A stretch of DNA of 64,000 nucleotides. Origin: Trinickia acidisoli. GTDB lineage: Bacteria > Pseudomonadota > Gammaproteobacteria > Burkholderiales > Burkholderiaceae. The stretch covers positions 3,906,001 through 3,970,000 of the forward strand of contig NZ_JAFLRG010000001.1 in assembly GCF_017315725.1 (NCBI RefSeq). Direction: 5' to 3'. Below the pieces are notes generated by a model. That model was not told the DNA's origin, made no database searches, and saw only the letters and a list, made by a program, of their open reading frames with translations. Shown in pieces: positions 9,373-18,191 of the stretch. Numbering within the stretch: position 1 is the stretch's first letter; each line of letters opens with the position of its first letter. Both the position numbers and the translations under genes were made by a program.

Positions 9373-9815
9373 GGCTTATTCTCTCTGAAAGCGTGTGCAA
9401 CGCGCACGTTGACCGCCACCAGATATGCATCGCAATTAATCTGAGGCGGGTAGAACGAACCTTTTTGTTTGAGACCGCGGAAGGTATCAGCAAGGAGAAA
9501 ATTCGTCAAATCCAATGAAATTGGAATTATTTCCGATCTCACCTCGAATCAAGCAACAACTTCCGATTACTCCGGCACGAAAGTTCGTCTCGCGGGAACT
9601 GCGTCAGTACGGCCGACCGACACCCACTGATGCCGGATAGCCTTCCTGGTAGGGAGCTTACGGGCGATGACGGTGATGGCCGCCCCCCCACCTCGCCTGC
9701 CAAACTTGTCAGTTCATTATCGGAAGATTCCATGTGACAGTGCGCGATCATCGCAATAGAATCGGCACCCCGCTTCATTGCCGATGCAATCACCGCCTCT
9801 TATTGAGAAACACCA
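9373..9815. other. Divergent intergenic region between vgrG and asparagine synthetase-like gene
   Basis: This stretch of 443 bases has no convincing gene. It must carry the promoters of vgrG (leftward) and of the amidotransferase gene (rightward). A short inverted repeat, TCCAAT-GAA-ATTGGA, lies at 9511-9525 in an AT-rich patch and could be a regulatory site. No immunity gene for the lipase is visible on either strand. Confidence 0.5.
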
Positions 9816-11555
9816 ATGTGCAGAATGTTTGGTCTGTTCGGCTGCAACAAGCGCGACAAAATCATCGAATGCATTGAATACCTGAATACCGGCGGCCCCG
9901 ACGAGCAAAACATTCGATTTTTGCGCAGCGGCTTTCTCGGTCATACCCGTCTGTCCATCAACGGCCTATTGAATGGCAGCCAACCCTATACGCTTAACGG
10001 CCGACATTGCCTATTCGTCGGCGAGATCTACAATCATAAAGCGTTATCGAAAACGTATGGCATTGCTCGGCATGAGGGTGATTCCGATGGAAGCGTCATC
10101 TTGCCGTTGTTCGATCGTCTCGGCCCACGCTTCGTCGAAGAGCTCGACGGCATGTTCGCCATCGCTATCGTCGATACACGAGAAAACGACAAACTCTATC
10201 TGTATACCGACAGCGTCGCAGTCAAGCCCGTCTATTACAAGCCTTCACCCGGCTGCTTGAGTTTCGCCTCGGAAATCGAAGCGCTTCCCGATATCGATGT
10301 ATCGGATAGAACGGTGCCAGCGTCGAGTTTCGACACCTATGGCGCATTCCGGTCGTTTCTCGGTGCGCAAACGATCTTTCCGAACATCAAGCTACTCGAG
10401 CCCGCCACGTATCTGACTTTCGACAGCGAGCGCATTTCGATCGAGCGTTATGTGCCGTCGCTCGAGCAATCGTTGCCGGAGCGCTACGACACCACGGGAT
10501 TTGGAGAAGACCTTCGTCGCGCTATGGCACCGATGACCGACGCCGACGTGCCCGTTTGTTCAACCTTGTCGGGTGGCATTGATTCGAGTCTCGTCTCCGC
10601 ACTCGCGAGCCGCGACCCGAAGATGTCCCATGCATTCAATGTCTGGTACGAAGGCGACTGGCGCGAAGACGAAACGGCCTACGCGGAGAGAGTAGCCGCA
10701 CACGTGCAGATCGATTACCACCAAGTGATCGTCGAGAACGCGCGTTTTCCCGATCTCATCGAGCGGATGTGCCGAGCGTTGAGCCAGCCCAACGCGGCCG
10801 CGCACTGTCTGAGTACGTTCAGGCTCTATGAAGCCATCGCTGGCGCCGGATTTCGCGTTGCGCTCGTCGGCGAGGGCGCCGACGATTTCTTCGGTGGTTA
10901 CGATCGGATGGTTCAGGTCGCCACCGCGCCCGTGCAGGAGGAAGCGCTCCTCGCCTATATCGGCGATCTGGCGGCCATACCGAGCAGTCTGCGCACGCGC
11001 TTGATCGAGTCCGGCGCGGTCGACATGCAATACGCCATGCGATTGAAGGACTTCATTCGCGGCCTTCCCGGAAACAGTTGGTTCCGCAAGATCCTTCACT
11101 TCGAAGCCAAGCATCGGCTGCCGTATTACATACTGCATCGCGTGGATGCGCTGAGCATGACGCATTCGGTCGAGGCACGCGTTCCGTTTTGTCTGCCTTC
11201 GGTCTATCGCCATGCGTCCGCTTGCGAAGACGCGCAACTCGTCGATCGGCAAGCGCGCAAGCGGCCCATCTACGATTGCGCGCGCGGCATCTTGCCCGAA
11301 GCGATCCTGACGCGGCGCAAGCAGCCGTTTTTGCTGCCCATCGCCGGAATGCTGCGGCCGGGCTTCGCGATATTCGATTACCTCATGGACACGCTGCATT
11401 CGTCGTGTCGAACGCTCGGCTTCGTGAAAAAGGAGGTATTGCTCAAATGCATCGAGGAGAATATGAACCGCCCCACAACGGCACTCGGCAATTCGATTTG
11501 GGCTTGGTTGATCTTCGAGGTCTGGGCCAATGAGCACGATATCGCGTTCAATTAA
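9816..11555 (+). CDS. Glutamine-hydrolysing asparagine synthetase-like amidotransferase
   Basis: This 579 aa protein has the two-domain layout of AsnB. The N-terminal glutaminase domain starts MCRMFGLFG, so Cys2 becomes the nucleophile after Met removal, and it keeps HTRLSI and GEIYN motifs. The C-terminal synthetase domain has the PP-loop SGGIDSS at about residues 252-258, which binds ATP and forms the acyl-adenylate. The start at 9816 is required to keep Cys2. The stop lies inside the next gene, with a 26-base overlap, so the pair is translated together. It could make asparagine, but many AsnB relatives amidate or cyclise other carboxylates in specialised metabolism. Pairing with an exporter favours a secreted product, which is inference. 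Confidence 0.88.
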   Translation: MCRMFGLFGCNKRDKIIECIEYLNTGGPDEQNIRFLRSGFLGHTRLSINGLLNGSQPYTLNGRHCLFVGEIYNHKALSKTYGIARHEGDSDGSVILPLFDRLGPRFVEELDGMFAIAIVDTRENDKLYLYTDSVAVKPVYYKPSPGCLSFASEIEALPDIDVSDRTVPASSFDTYGAFRSFLGAQTIFPNIKLLEPATYLTFDSERISIERYVPSLEQSLPERYDTTGFGEDLRRAMAPMTDADVPVCSTLSGGIDSSLVSALASRDPKMSHAFNVWYEGDWREDETAYAERVAAHVQIDYHQVIVENARFPDLIERMCRALSQPNAAAHCLSTFRLYEAIAGAGFRVALVGEGADDFFGGYDRMVQVATAPVQEEALLAYIGDLAAIPSSLRTRLIESGAVDMQYAMRLKDFIRGLPGNSWFRKILHFEAKHRLPYYILHRVDALSMTHSVEARVPFCLPSVYRHASACEDAQLVDRQARKRPIYDCARGILPEAILTRRKQPFLLPIAGMLRPGFAIFDYLMDTLHSSCRTLGFVKKEVLLKCIEENMNRPTTALGNSIWAWLIFEVWANEHDIAFN

Positions 11556-12405
11556 ACCGGAAATCGTCGCTTCCGTCCTGCTGTGCCCGCTCAGTCTCGC
11601 CAGCATGGGGATGTTCATCAAAGCAGCCCAAGGCGTGCCCGAATCGGCGCTGTTGCTCGCGCGCTTCGGCGTGCCTGCTTTGATCTACTGGTGCCTGCTC
11701 GCCTATAAGCGCTATCCGTTCAGAAGCATCCGCCCGCACAAGCATGTGTTGCGCGCGACGCTCGGGTTCTTATCGGTGTCTTGTTTGTTCGCCGCGATCG
11801 CTCGCATCCCGCTGTCGACGGCGCTATGCCTGTCGTACACGCTGCCGTTCTTCGCCTATGCGATCGCGTTGATTTCCGGGCGCGAGCGGCTCGACGCGCG
11901 CGGGTTGTTCATCGTCGGCGCATTGATCGGCGTGGCGTGTATCACGAATCCGAGCGCACACGCCGACGTCGTCGGCATCGCCTTTGCGTTGGCATCGGCG
12001 CTGTTCGGCGCAATCGCACTGTATGAAATCAAGCGCATCGCGCGATCGGAGGATTCGGATGCAGTGCTCATCATGTATTTCACGATTTCGACGATCGCGC
12101 TGATGCTATACATCCTGTTCTTCGACCAGGGCGTCGTGCAAACGATGAATACCGCGCCTTGGGGGCTGCTCGCGCTCATCGGCGTGTGCGGCCTGCTCTA
12201 TCAAGTCGGACTCGTCACTTCGCTGAAGGAAGTGTCGGTGTCGCTCGTATCGATGTTCCTGCTGTTTTCGGTCGTGATCAGCTTTGCGGGCGACCGGCTT
12301 TGGTTCAAGGCAACCTTCACGACCATCGGTATGCTCGGGCTAATCGTTTTGGCCGCCAGCATTCTGTGCTTTCAATATTTCGAGAGCAGGGCCGGCAGGC
12401 GGTGA
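11530..12405 (+). CDS. EamA/DMT-family transporter
   Basis: The 291 aa protein consists of about ten hydrophobic segments arranged as two related halves, as in EamA (RhaT/PecM-type) carriers of the drug/metabolite transporter superfamily. These inner-membrane proteins mostly export amino acids, purines or small metabolites. The ATG at 11530 lies 26 bases before the end of the amidotransferase gene, in another frame, which indicates translational coupling and a shared role. The likely cargo is the product of that enzyme. No sequence feature identifies the substrate. Confidence 0.88.
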   Translation: MSTISRSIKPEIVASVLLCPLSLASMGMFIKAAQGVPESALLLARFGVPALIYWCLLAYKRYPFRSIRPHKHVLRATLGFLSVSCLFAAIARIPLSTALCLSYTLPFFAYAIALISGRERLDARGLFIVGALIGVACITNPSAHADVVGIAFALASALFGAIALYEIKRIARSEDSDAVLIMYFTISTIALMLYILFFDQGVVQTMNTAPWGLLALIGVCGLLYQVGLVTSLKEVSVSLVSMFLLFSVVISFAGDRLWFKATFTTIGMLGLIVLAASILCFQYFESRAGRR

Positions 12406-12447
12406 GGCCGTGCAGCGCGAAATGTAGCGTCAAGCGAAGCGTGGCGA

Positions 12448-12476
12448 AGCCCGGTACGCGGGAACCGAACCGGGCT
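12448..12476. terminator. Hairpin between convergent EamA and lamB genes
   Basis: AGCCCGGT at 12448-12455 pairs perfectly with ACCGGGCT at 12469-12476 across a 13-base loop, in the gap where two converging genes end. There is no T-run on either side, so it is a candidate bidirectional terminator or mRNA 3' stabiliser rather than a classical one. Confidence 0.45.
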
Positions 12477-12489
12477 CCGTCGCGTCACC

Positions 12490-14019
12490 TCACCACCACC
12501 ACTCGACCTGTGCGCCCACCGTCGAACCCGTGCGGGACGTTCCGAACACCCCCGTCGTGGATAACGGATCGCTCGGCGCGGCCGCATCTTGCGCCGCTTT
12601 ATTCCAGTGCGCGTACGTGTAGAACAGCCGCAGCTCCGGCCTCGACCAGAACGAACGATCCATTGCCAGCGTGAGTGCCACGCTCGCCTTGAGCAGCGTT
12701 CGCGTCGGGCCGTTGTCGGGCGTCACGCGATCATTGCCGATATCGCCTTGCAGCTTGATGTGCTTCGTGAACGCATAGACCGGCCGCACCCCCATCGACA
12801 CCCAAGTCTGCGATCCGCCGGACGGCGCGAGGTCGCGTTCGTACAGTCCGAGCAATTGCCCGCTGAAATCGCGCGTTGCCTGCCAATCGAAGGCGTCCAA
12901 TACACGCAGGCTCTTGAATTGATTGTTGTTCGTGAGCGTGCCCGTGTAGCTGAGCCCTGTGCCCGGTCCCTGTCCGTATTGGAACGCGAGCTTGTTCTTA
13001 CCGCCGAGCACGTTCGTCTGAATGTGCTGGACCGTCACCGACCAGCCGCTGTGCGTATCCTGCCCGTCGCTGTCATAGATCGGCCCTCGCGAAGGAATAT
13101 AGGAGAAGCCGAACTGCAATTCGCCGCCCGGGTTCGGATGCACACCCGACAGTTGCAAGTCGTGCCGCGTCGCGTAGTTGGGCTGATCGATGTAATCTTC
13201 GCGGAACATCGCGTAGCTGAGTTTCAGCCCGTGACCGATGGGCATGTTCTCGATCCCGGCCCCGAGGCCGCTCGGATTCCAATAGAAGAAGTCGTTGATA
13301 TGAACGTCGTTGCGGCGATAGTAGATGCGCCCGGCCCACACGCGCATATCGTCGAGGCCCGGGAAGTTCGTCAATTGCACGTATGACTGCGGCAAGCGAA
13401 TCGCGCCATGGTCGCCATGAAACGTCGGCGTATAACCCACATCGTTCACGAGACTCGCCATGCCCACGGCCGAAAGCACCAAACCGTTCGAGAACTGAAA
13501 CAGTTTTTGGTCGATCTCGAGTTCGCTATAGATTTGGCATTCGTTGCCGAGCCGATACTTGCTCTGCGCGCCTGCCAGTTGGAAGCACGCTTGGTCGTGG
13601 CCTTCACTCGTTCCCACGCCCGCGCGCAAGTACCCGTGAAACTGCGTCCAAGGCGTCAATTGATTCCATGCCGCGGGTGGCGTGGCAGGCGCGGTGTTCG
13701 TTGCGGTCGTATCGGCCGGTACGACGCCCGTCGCCTTGCCGATGCCCGCGGGGGCGTTGCCGGAACCCGCATCCGCCGCCGTGCTGTCGGCAGCAACGGT
13801 CGTCGTCGCCTGTGCAAGCTGCACGGTGCCGTCGACCGCGTTCGTCGACGCTGCCGCCGAATCGGGAGTTGCCGCGTATAGCGCAGCCGAAGCGGTCATG
13901 CACGCCAGCGCGAACGCCAAGCGGGTCGGGCGGATCAAGCAGGTCAAGCGGGTCAAACGAGTTAAGGGCAACGCAGCAGGATGGCGCGCGCTCACCGCGC
14001 GGCCTTGTCGGTCGTTCAT
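12490..14019 (-). CDS. LamB-type maltoporin family outer-membrane porin
   Basis: The product is 509 aa. After a long leader and a linker rich in Ala/Thr, the mature barrel starts with FHGYLRAGVG and contains GAQSKYRLGNEC, which closely matches the LamB start in enteric bacteria. It ends in the aromatic-terminated strand GAQVEWWW typical of outer-membrane barrels. LamB porins pass maltodextrins and other sugars. The ATG at 14019 follows a well-placed GGAG. The leader is unusual: a roughly 30-residue segment with repeated LTR units precedes the hydrophobic core. It is the last gene of the Thu-like sugar operon and presumably provides the outer-membrane step for the same disaccharide. Confidence 0.88.
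   Translation of the reverse strand: MNDRQGRAVSARHPAALPLTRLTRLTCLIRPTRLAFALACMTASAALYAATPDSAAASTNAVDGTVQLAQATTTVAADSTAADAGSGNAPAGIGKATGVVPADTTATNTAPATPPAAWNQLTPWTQFHGYLRAGVGTSEGHDQACFQLAGAQSKYRLGNECQIYSELEIDQKLFQFSNGLVLSAVGMASLVNDVGYTPTFHGDHGAIRLPQSYVQLTNFPGLDDMRVWAGRIYYRRNDVHINDFFYWNPSGLGAGIENMPIGHGLKLSYAMFREDYIDQPNYATRHDLQLSGVHPNPGGELQFGFSYIPSRGPIYDSDGQDTHSGWSVTVQHIQTNVLGGKNKLAFQYGQGPGTGLSYTGTLTNNNQFKSLRVLDAFDWQATRDFSGQLLGLYERDLAPSGGSQTWVSMGVRPVYAFTKHIKLQGDIGNDRVTPDNGPTRTLLKASVALTLAMDRSFWSRPELRLFYTYAHWNKAAQDAAAPSDPLSTTGVFGTSRTGSTVGAQVEWWW
13921..13965. repeat. Degenerate 9-base tandem repeat in the porin leader
   Basis: Five successive 9-base units related to GCGGGTCAA lie in register with the reading frame. 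On the minus strand they encode LTR-LTR-LTC-LIR-PTR in the n-region of the signal peptide of the LamB-type porin. Gain or loss of a unit would keep the frame. Confidence 0.7.
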
Positions 14020-14132
14020 CGAATGTCTCCAAATATCGTTATCTCGCCGCGTACGTGCGCGGCAGTTTTTATTGCGTCATCGAGCGCAACGATGGGCCGG
14101 CGCATGGCGTGCCGGCCCACACAGCGCGTGGC

Positions 14133-15269
14133 TCAGGTCGCCAGATCGAGGTCGGCCACCGGCATCGTCGTCTTCTTCGCATCGTCTAGACGAATGGGCG
14201 CTCCCGCCGCCGCGCTCGCGTAGATCGCATCGAGAATCTCCATCACGATGAGCCCCTCCTCGCCCGTCGCCGGGTGCGGCCGCTCGGTGAGAATCGCTTC
14301 GGCGTAGTCGTACATCGCCGAATGCGCCGTGCTCGCCGGACTCACGCGCATATCGAACTGCGCGCCGTTCTGCTCCATGAATACCTGCGCGTCGAACGTG
14401 TAGCCTTCGTTCAGATTTTTTTGAAGCAATCCGGCGCGCGTTCCCAACAGGCGCGTTTCCATCAGTTCGGCCTCCTGAATATTCGTCGCCCACGATGCTT
14501 CGAGCACGAGGGTCGCGCCGTTGTCGAAGCGGATCAGCGTCGCGGCCAGGTCTTCGACGTCGAAGGTCTTGCCCGTACGGGCAGCCAGCTCGCGGCCGAT
14601 CGGATCGTAAGTACTCCCAAGTACCCAGACGGGCTTCGGATAGCCCATCAGCCACAGCGCCAGATCGAGGCGATGCACGCCGAGATCGATGAGCGGCCCA
14701 CCGCCCGCGAGCGCTTTCGTGCCGAACCATCCGCCGAAGCCCGGCAAGCCGCGGCGGCGGTGCCATACCGTGCGGCCGAAGTAGAACTCACCGAACAAGC
14801 CCGCGTCGACCTGCGCTTTCAACGCGCGCGATTGCGCGCTGAAGCGATAAGAAAAATTGATCATCAAGCGCCTGCCCGCGCGATCGGCGGCGCGCAGCAT
14901 CTCGCGCGCTTCCTCGGCATTCATCGCCATCGGCTTTTCGCACAGCACGTGAGCGCCTGCCTCGAACGCGGCGATCGTCAATTCGCGGTGAAACTTGTTC
15001 GGCGTGCAGACGCTGACGACGTCGAGCTTTTCGGCAGCCAGCATCGCCTCCGCACTCGTGTAGCGCGCCGCGATACCGAACGCATCGCCGCGCTCGGCGA
15101 GCCGTTTCGTATCGGGATCGGCGATCGCCACCACGTCGACGTCGGGATGTTCGCGCCACCCCTCGATATGCTTGCGCCCGATTCCTAGTCCGATCACGCC
15201 GACCCGCAGGCGGCGGCCCCGGATCACCGCGTCGAGCTGGGCGAGTTCGACCTTGTAATCGTCGTTCAT
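14133..15269 (-). CDS. Gfo/Idh/MocA-family oxidoreductase (ThuB-like)
   Basis: The 378 aa product starts with a Rossmann nucleotide-binding motif (VGVIGLGIGRKH), followed by the family motif CEKPMAMN and the C-terminal domain motif GGGPLIDLGVHRLDL with the catalytic-type His. These enzymes oxidise or reduce sugar hydroxyls with NAD(P). The ATG at 15269 overlaps the ThuA stop as ATGA. In Sinorhizobium the pair thuA/thuB acts on trehalose, maltitol or palatinose through a 3-keto intermediate, and this cluster has the same parts. The exact disaccharide is not determinable. A frame extending to 15503 is a reading through the ThuA gene and was not used. Confidence 0.88.
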   Translation of the reverse strand: MNDDYKVELAQLDAVIRGRRLRVGVIGLGIGRKHIEGWREHPDVDVVAIADPDTKRLAERGDAFGIAARYTSAEAMLAAEKLDVVSVCTPNKFHRELTIAAFEAGAHVLCEKPMAMNAEEAREMLRAADRAGRRLMINFSYRFSAQSRALKAQVDAGLFGEFYFGRTVWHRRRGLPGFGGWFGTKALAGGGPLIDLGVHRLDLALWLMGYPKPVWVLGSTYDPIGRELAARTGKTFDVEDLAATLIRFDNGATLVLEASWATNIQEAELMETRLLGTRAGLLQKNLNEGYTFDAQVFMEQNGAQFDMRVSPASTAHSAMYDYAEAILTERPHPATGEEGLIVMEILDAIYASAAAGAPIRLDDAKKTTMPVADLDLAT

Positions 15270-16075
15270 CGATTTTCTCCGTTGTGTTGCTCGATGCCGA
15301 CGCTGACGAAGTTCGTGCTGCGCTCGCTCAGCTTTTCGAGCGGCGGCGAGTTCGGGCAGCGGTCGGCGATGTTCACGCGCGGGGCCGCCCATTGCACGGC
15401 GTTCGCGATCACGCGCTGCACGTTGCCGTCGTGGTAGGTCGGATACGCTTCGTGGCCCGGGCGGAAGTAGAAGATGCGGCCATGGCCGCGCTCCCAGCAG
15501 CACCCGGAGCGGAACACCTCGCCACCTTCGAACCAGGAGATGAACACCGTGGTGTCGGGCTGCGGGATATCGAAGCGCTCACCGTACATCTCTTCGTGCT
15601 GCAGCTCGAAGTACTCGCCGAGCCCCGCGGCGACCGGGTGCGATGGTTCGACCACCCAAAGCCGCTCCTTCTCCGCGGCCTCGCGCCATTTGAGCGAGCA
15701 GTGCGTGCCGAGCAGGCGGCGAAAGATCTTCGAGTAATGGCCCGAGTGCAAGACGATGAGTCCCATCCCTTCGAGTACGCGACGTTGCACGCGCTCGACG
15801 ATCTCGTCGGAGACCTTCTGATGGGCCTTATGGCCCCACCAGATCAGCACATCGCACGAGGCCAAGCGCGCTTCGGTCAGCCCGTGCTCCGGCTGATCGA
15901 GCGTGGCGGTGCCGATCTCGAGCGGCAACGCGCCCGGCGTCATAGCCGGCGTTTCGGCCAAGGCGCTCGCAATAACCGCGTGCAGGCCGTGCGGGTAGAT
16001 GGCTTTAACACCGGGATTTTCGCGCTCGTGTTCGAATTCGTTCCACACGATGACCGATAGCTTTTTATTTAGCAT
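15266..16075 (-). CDS. thuA: ThuA-domain protein (trehalose utilisation family)
   Basis: The product is 269 aa. The sequence has the class I glutamine amidotransferase-like fold of ThuA: VIVWNEFEHE at the N-terminus, DVLIWWGHKAH, GLIVLHSGHYSK and the late GRIFYFRPGHEAYPTY. ThuA proteins work with a ThuB dehydrogenase in disaccharide breakdown, although the reaction is not fully settled. It lies between the ABC transporter ATPase gene and thuB, overlapping the latter by four bases. A gap of about 105 bases separates it from the ATPase gene and could hold an internal promoter. Confidence 0.88.
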   Translation of the reverse strand: MLNKKLSVIVWNEFEHERENPGVKAIYPHGLHAVIASALAETPAMTPGALPLEIGTATLDQPEHGLTEARLASCDVLIWWGHKAHQKVSDEIVERVQRRVLEGMGLIVLHSGHYSKIFRRLLGTHCSLKWREAAEKERLWVVEPSHPVAAGLGEYFELQHEEMYGERFDIPQPDTTVFISWFEGGEVFRSGCCWERGHGRIFYFRPGHEAYPTYHDGNVQRVIANAVQWAAPRVNIADRCPNSPPLEKLSERSTNFVSVGIEQHNGENR

Positions 16076-16180
16076 TCCTAACCTTTTTCATAAAATGGAG
16101 GCGCTCGATTCATTGGCGGCCATGCGCCTAGGGCCGCGAGAAGTCAGTACCGTTGTGCTTCGTGTCTCCGCGCCCGCCGC

Positions 16181-17317
16181 TCAGGCCGTGGCGAGCACAC
16201 GCTCGTCCGGTTCGAGCGCAAGCCGCTTCGCCGCGCGTCCGTCCGCATGAAATAGATGCAATGCCTCCGGCGGCAAGTCGAAGCGCAGTCGTTCGCCGAT
16301 TCCGATGGCGGTAGGCACGGTCTTCGCGACGATCGGTTGCTTGCAGAGCGTCGTGTCGAGGTAGACATAGGTGTGCTCTCCCATCCGTTCGACGTGCGTC
16401 ACTTGCCCCGTCTGCGCGCCGGCGCCGATACGGACATGCTCGGGCCGAATCCCGAGCGTGACCGGCGCACCGGGCAACAAACCCTCGCTGGAGACGGCGG
16501 CACGTAGCGGCACGTCATTCGCGAGCGCGCGCACCTCCGCGGCGGCGGTCGCCGCCACGGTCGCGCCGATGAAGTTCATGGAGGGCGAACCGATGAAGCC
16601 GGCCACGAACAGATTGGCCGGCCGATGGTAGAGCTCGAGCGGCGAGCCGACCTGTGCGATGCTCGCCACGCCGGTGCGGCCTTCGAGCGGGCGTAGCAGT
16701 ACGATTTTGTCGGCGAGCGTCATCGCTTCGATTTGATCGTGCGTCACGTAGATCATGCTGACTTGACCCAGTTCGCGGTGCAGGCGCGCGATTTCCACCC
16801 GTGTCTTCACGCGCAGCGAGGCATCGAGATTCGAAAGCGGTTCGTCGAACAAGAACACTTTCGGCTTGCGCACGATCGCTCGGCCGATCGCGACGCGTTG
16901 ACGTTGTCCGCCCGAGAGCGCAGCCGGCTTGCGCTCGAGCAGTTCGGTCAAACGCAGCGATGCCGATGCGACTTGCACGCGCCGATCCACCTCGCCTTTG
17001 GGCAAGCGCAGATGACGCAAGCCGAAGGCCATGTTCTCGTAGACGGTCATATGCGGATATAGCGCGTAGCTTTGAAACACCATCGCGATGTCGCGCTTGG
17101 CCGGCGCGACGTCGTTGACGCGCTTGCCGTCGATCACGATCTTGCCGCCGCTCGGCTCCTCGAGGCCGGCCACGAGCCGCAGCAGCGTCGATTTTCCGCA
17201 GCCCGACGGCCCGATGAATACGCAGAATTCACCAGGCCCGATCTCGAGGTCGACGTCGGCGAGTACGGGCGTCGCGCCGAAGTTCTTATGCAAGGCAGTC
17301 AGTTCGATACGACTCAT
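16181..17317 (-). CDS. Sugar ABC transporter ATP-binding protein (MalK/UgpC/ThuK type)
   Basis: This 378 aa ATPase has Walker A GPSGCGKST, signature LSGGQRQRV, Walker B VFLFDEPLSNLD and the H-loop THDQIEA. The C-terminal TOBE region (LGIRPEHV) is typical of the MalK group that powers disaccharide and polyol importers. I chose the ATG at 17317 because it follows GGAGAAAAG and starts with MSRIELTALHKNFG, the standard beginning. A frame starting 20 codons earlier adds unrelated residues. It couples to the two permeases upstream in the operon. Confidence 0.93.
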   Translation of the reverse strand: MSRIELTALHKNFGATPVLADVDLEIGPGEFCVFIGPSGCGKSTLLRLVAGLEEPSGGKIVIDGKRVNDVAPAKRDIAMVFQSYALYPHMTVYENMAFGLRHLRLPKGEVDRRVQVASASLRLTELLERKPAALSGGQRQRVAIGRAIVRKPKVFLFDEPLSNLDASLRVKTRVEIARLHRELGQVSMIYVTHDQIEAMTLADKIVLLRPLEGRTGVASIAQVGSPLELYHRPANLFVAGFIGSPSMNFIGATVAATAAAEVRALANDVPLRAAVSSEGLLPGAPVTLGIRPEHVRIGAGAQTGQVTHVERMGEHTYVYLDTTLCKQPIVAKTVPTAIGIGERLRFDLPPEALHLFHADGRAAKRLALEPDERVLATA

Positions 17318-17360
17318 TTCTTTTCTCCAGCATGCGATTCCGGCGTCGAGGCGCGCGGGT

Positions 17361-18191
17361 TCATCCCTTGATCGCACCGGCCGTCAGGCCGGAGACGATG
17401 TGTCGTTGAAACACGAGCACGAGTGCAACGAGCGGCACGGTCACGATGACGGAGGCGGCCATGATGGTGCCCCACGGCAATTCGAAGCTGCTGGCGCCGC
17501 CGACCATCGTGATCGCGACGGGCACTGTGCGTTCGTTCGACGAGATCGTGAACGTGAGCGCAAACAGGAACTCGTTCCACGCGGCAACGAATGCGAGCAA
17601 CGCCGTGGCGGCGAGCGCGGGCCGCAGCAACGGCATGAACACGCGAAAGATCATCGTCATCACGCCGACGCCATCGACGAGCGCCGCTTCCTCGAGTTCG
17701 CGCGGTAGTTCTCGCATGAACGTGACGAGCACCCAAATCGTGAACGGCAGCGTGAACACGAGATCCGACAGCGCGAGCGCCGATAGGTGGTCGTACAGCC
17801 CCAGCGTACGAACGAGTTCGAATAATCCCGACAGGATCGCCACTTGCGGAAACATCGATACGCCGAGGATGCACATCAGCAGCACGCCACGGCCCTTGAA
17901 CGAGACGCGCCCCAGCGCATAGGCCGCGGGTACGGAGACAGCGATCGACAACGCCACGGTCGCCCCCGCGACGAACGCGGAATTGAGCAAGTAGGTGCCG
18001 AACGGCTGGTCGCGAAAAAGCTGCCGATAGTTTTCCAGCGACGGATGGAGTGCGATCAGCGACGTATCGTAGAGCGCATCGCCTTGCTTGAGCGACGTGG
18101 CGACCATATAGACGAACGGGAACAATGCGACCACGAGCACGATGGCCGACAACATCGCATACGAGGCCCTCTCGAGCGGATGCTTTCTCAT
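17361..18191 (-). CDS. Sugar ABC transporter permease (MalG/ThuG type)
   Basis: The 276 aa integral membrane protein has six hydrophobic segments and the cytoplasmic EAA loop (ELEEAALVDGVGVMTMIFRVFMP, quoted in part: EEAALVDGVG), which docks on the ATPase. It ends with a short tail of the kind usual for MalG-type subunits. Its ATG abuts the stop of the partner permease with no gap (TGAATG). Together with the partner it forms the inner-membrane channel for the sugar. Confidence 0.93.
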   Translation of the reverse strand: MRKHPLERASYAMLSAIVLVVALFPFVYMVATSLKQGDALYDTSLIALHPSLENYRQLFRDQPFGTYLLNSAFVAGATVALSIAVSVPAAYALGRVSFKGRGVLLMCILGVSMFPQVAILSGLFELVRTLGLYDHLSALALSDLVFTLPFTIWVLVTFMRELPRELEEAALVDGVGVMTMIFRVFMPLLRPALAATALLAFVAAWNEFLFALTFTISSNERTVPVAITMVGGASSFELPWGTIMAASVIVTVPLVALVLVFQRHIVSGLTAGAIKG

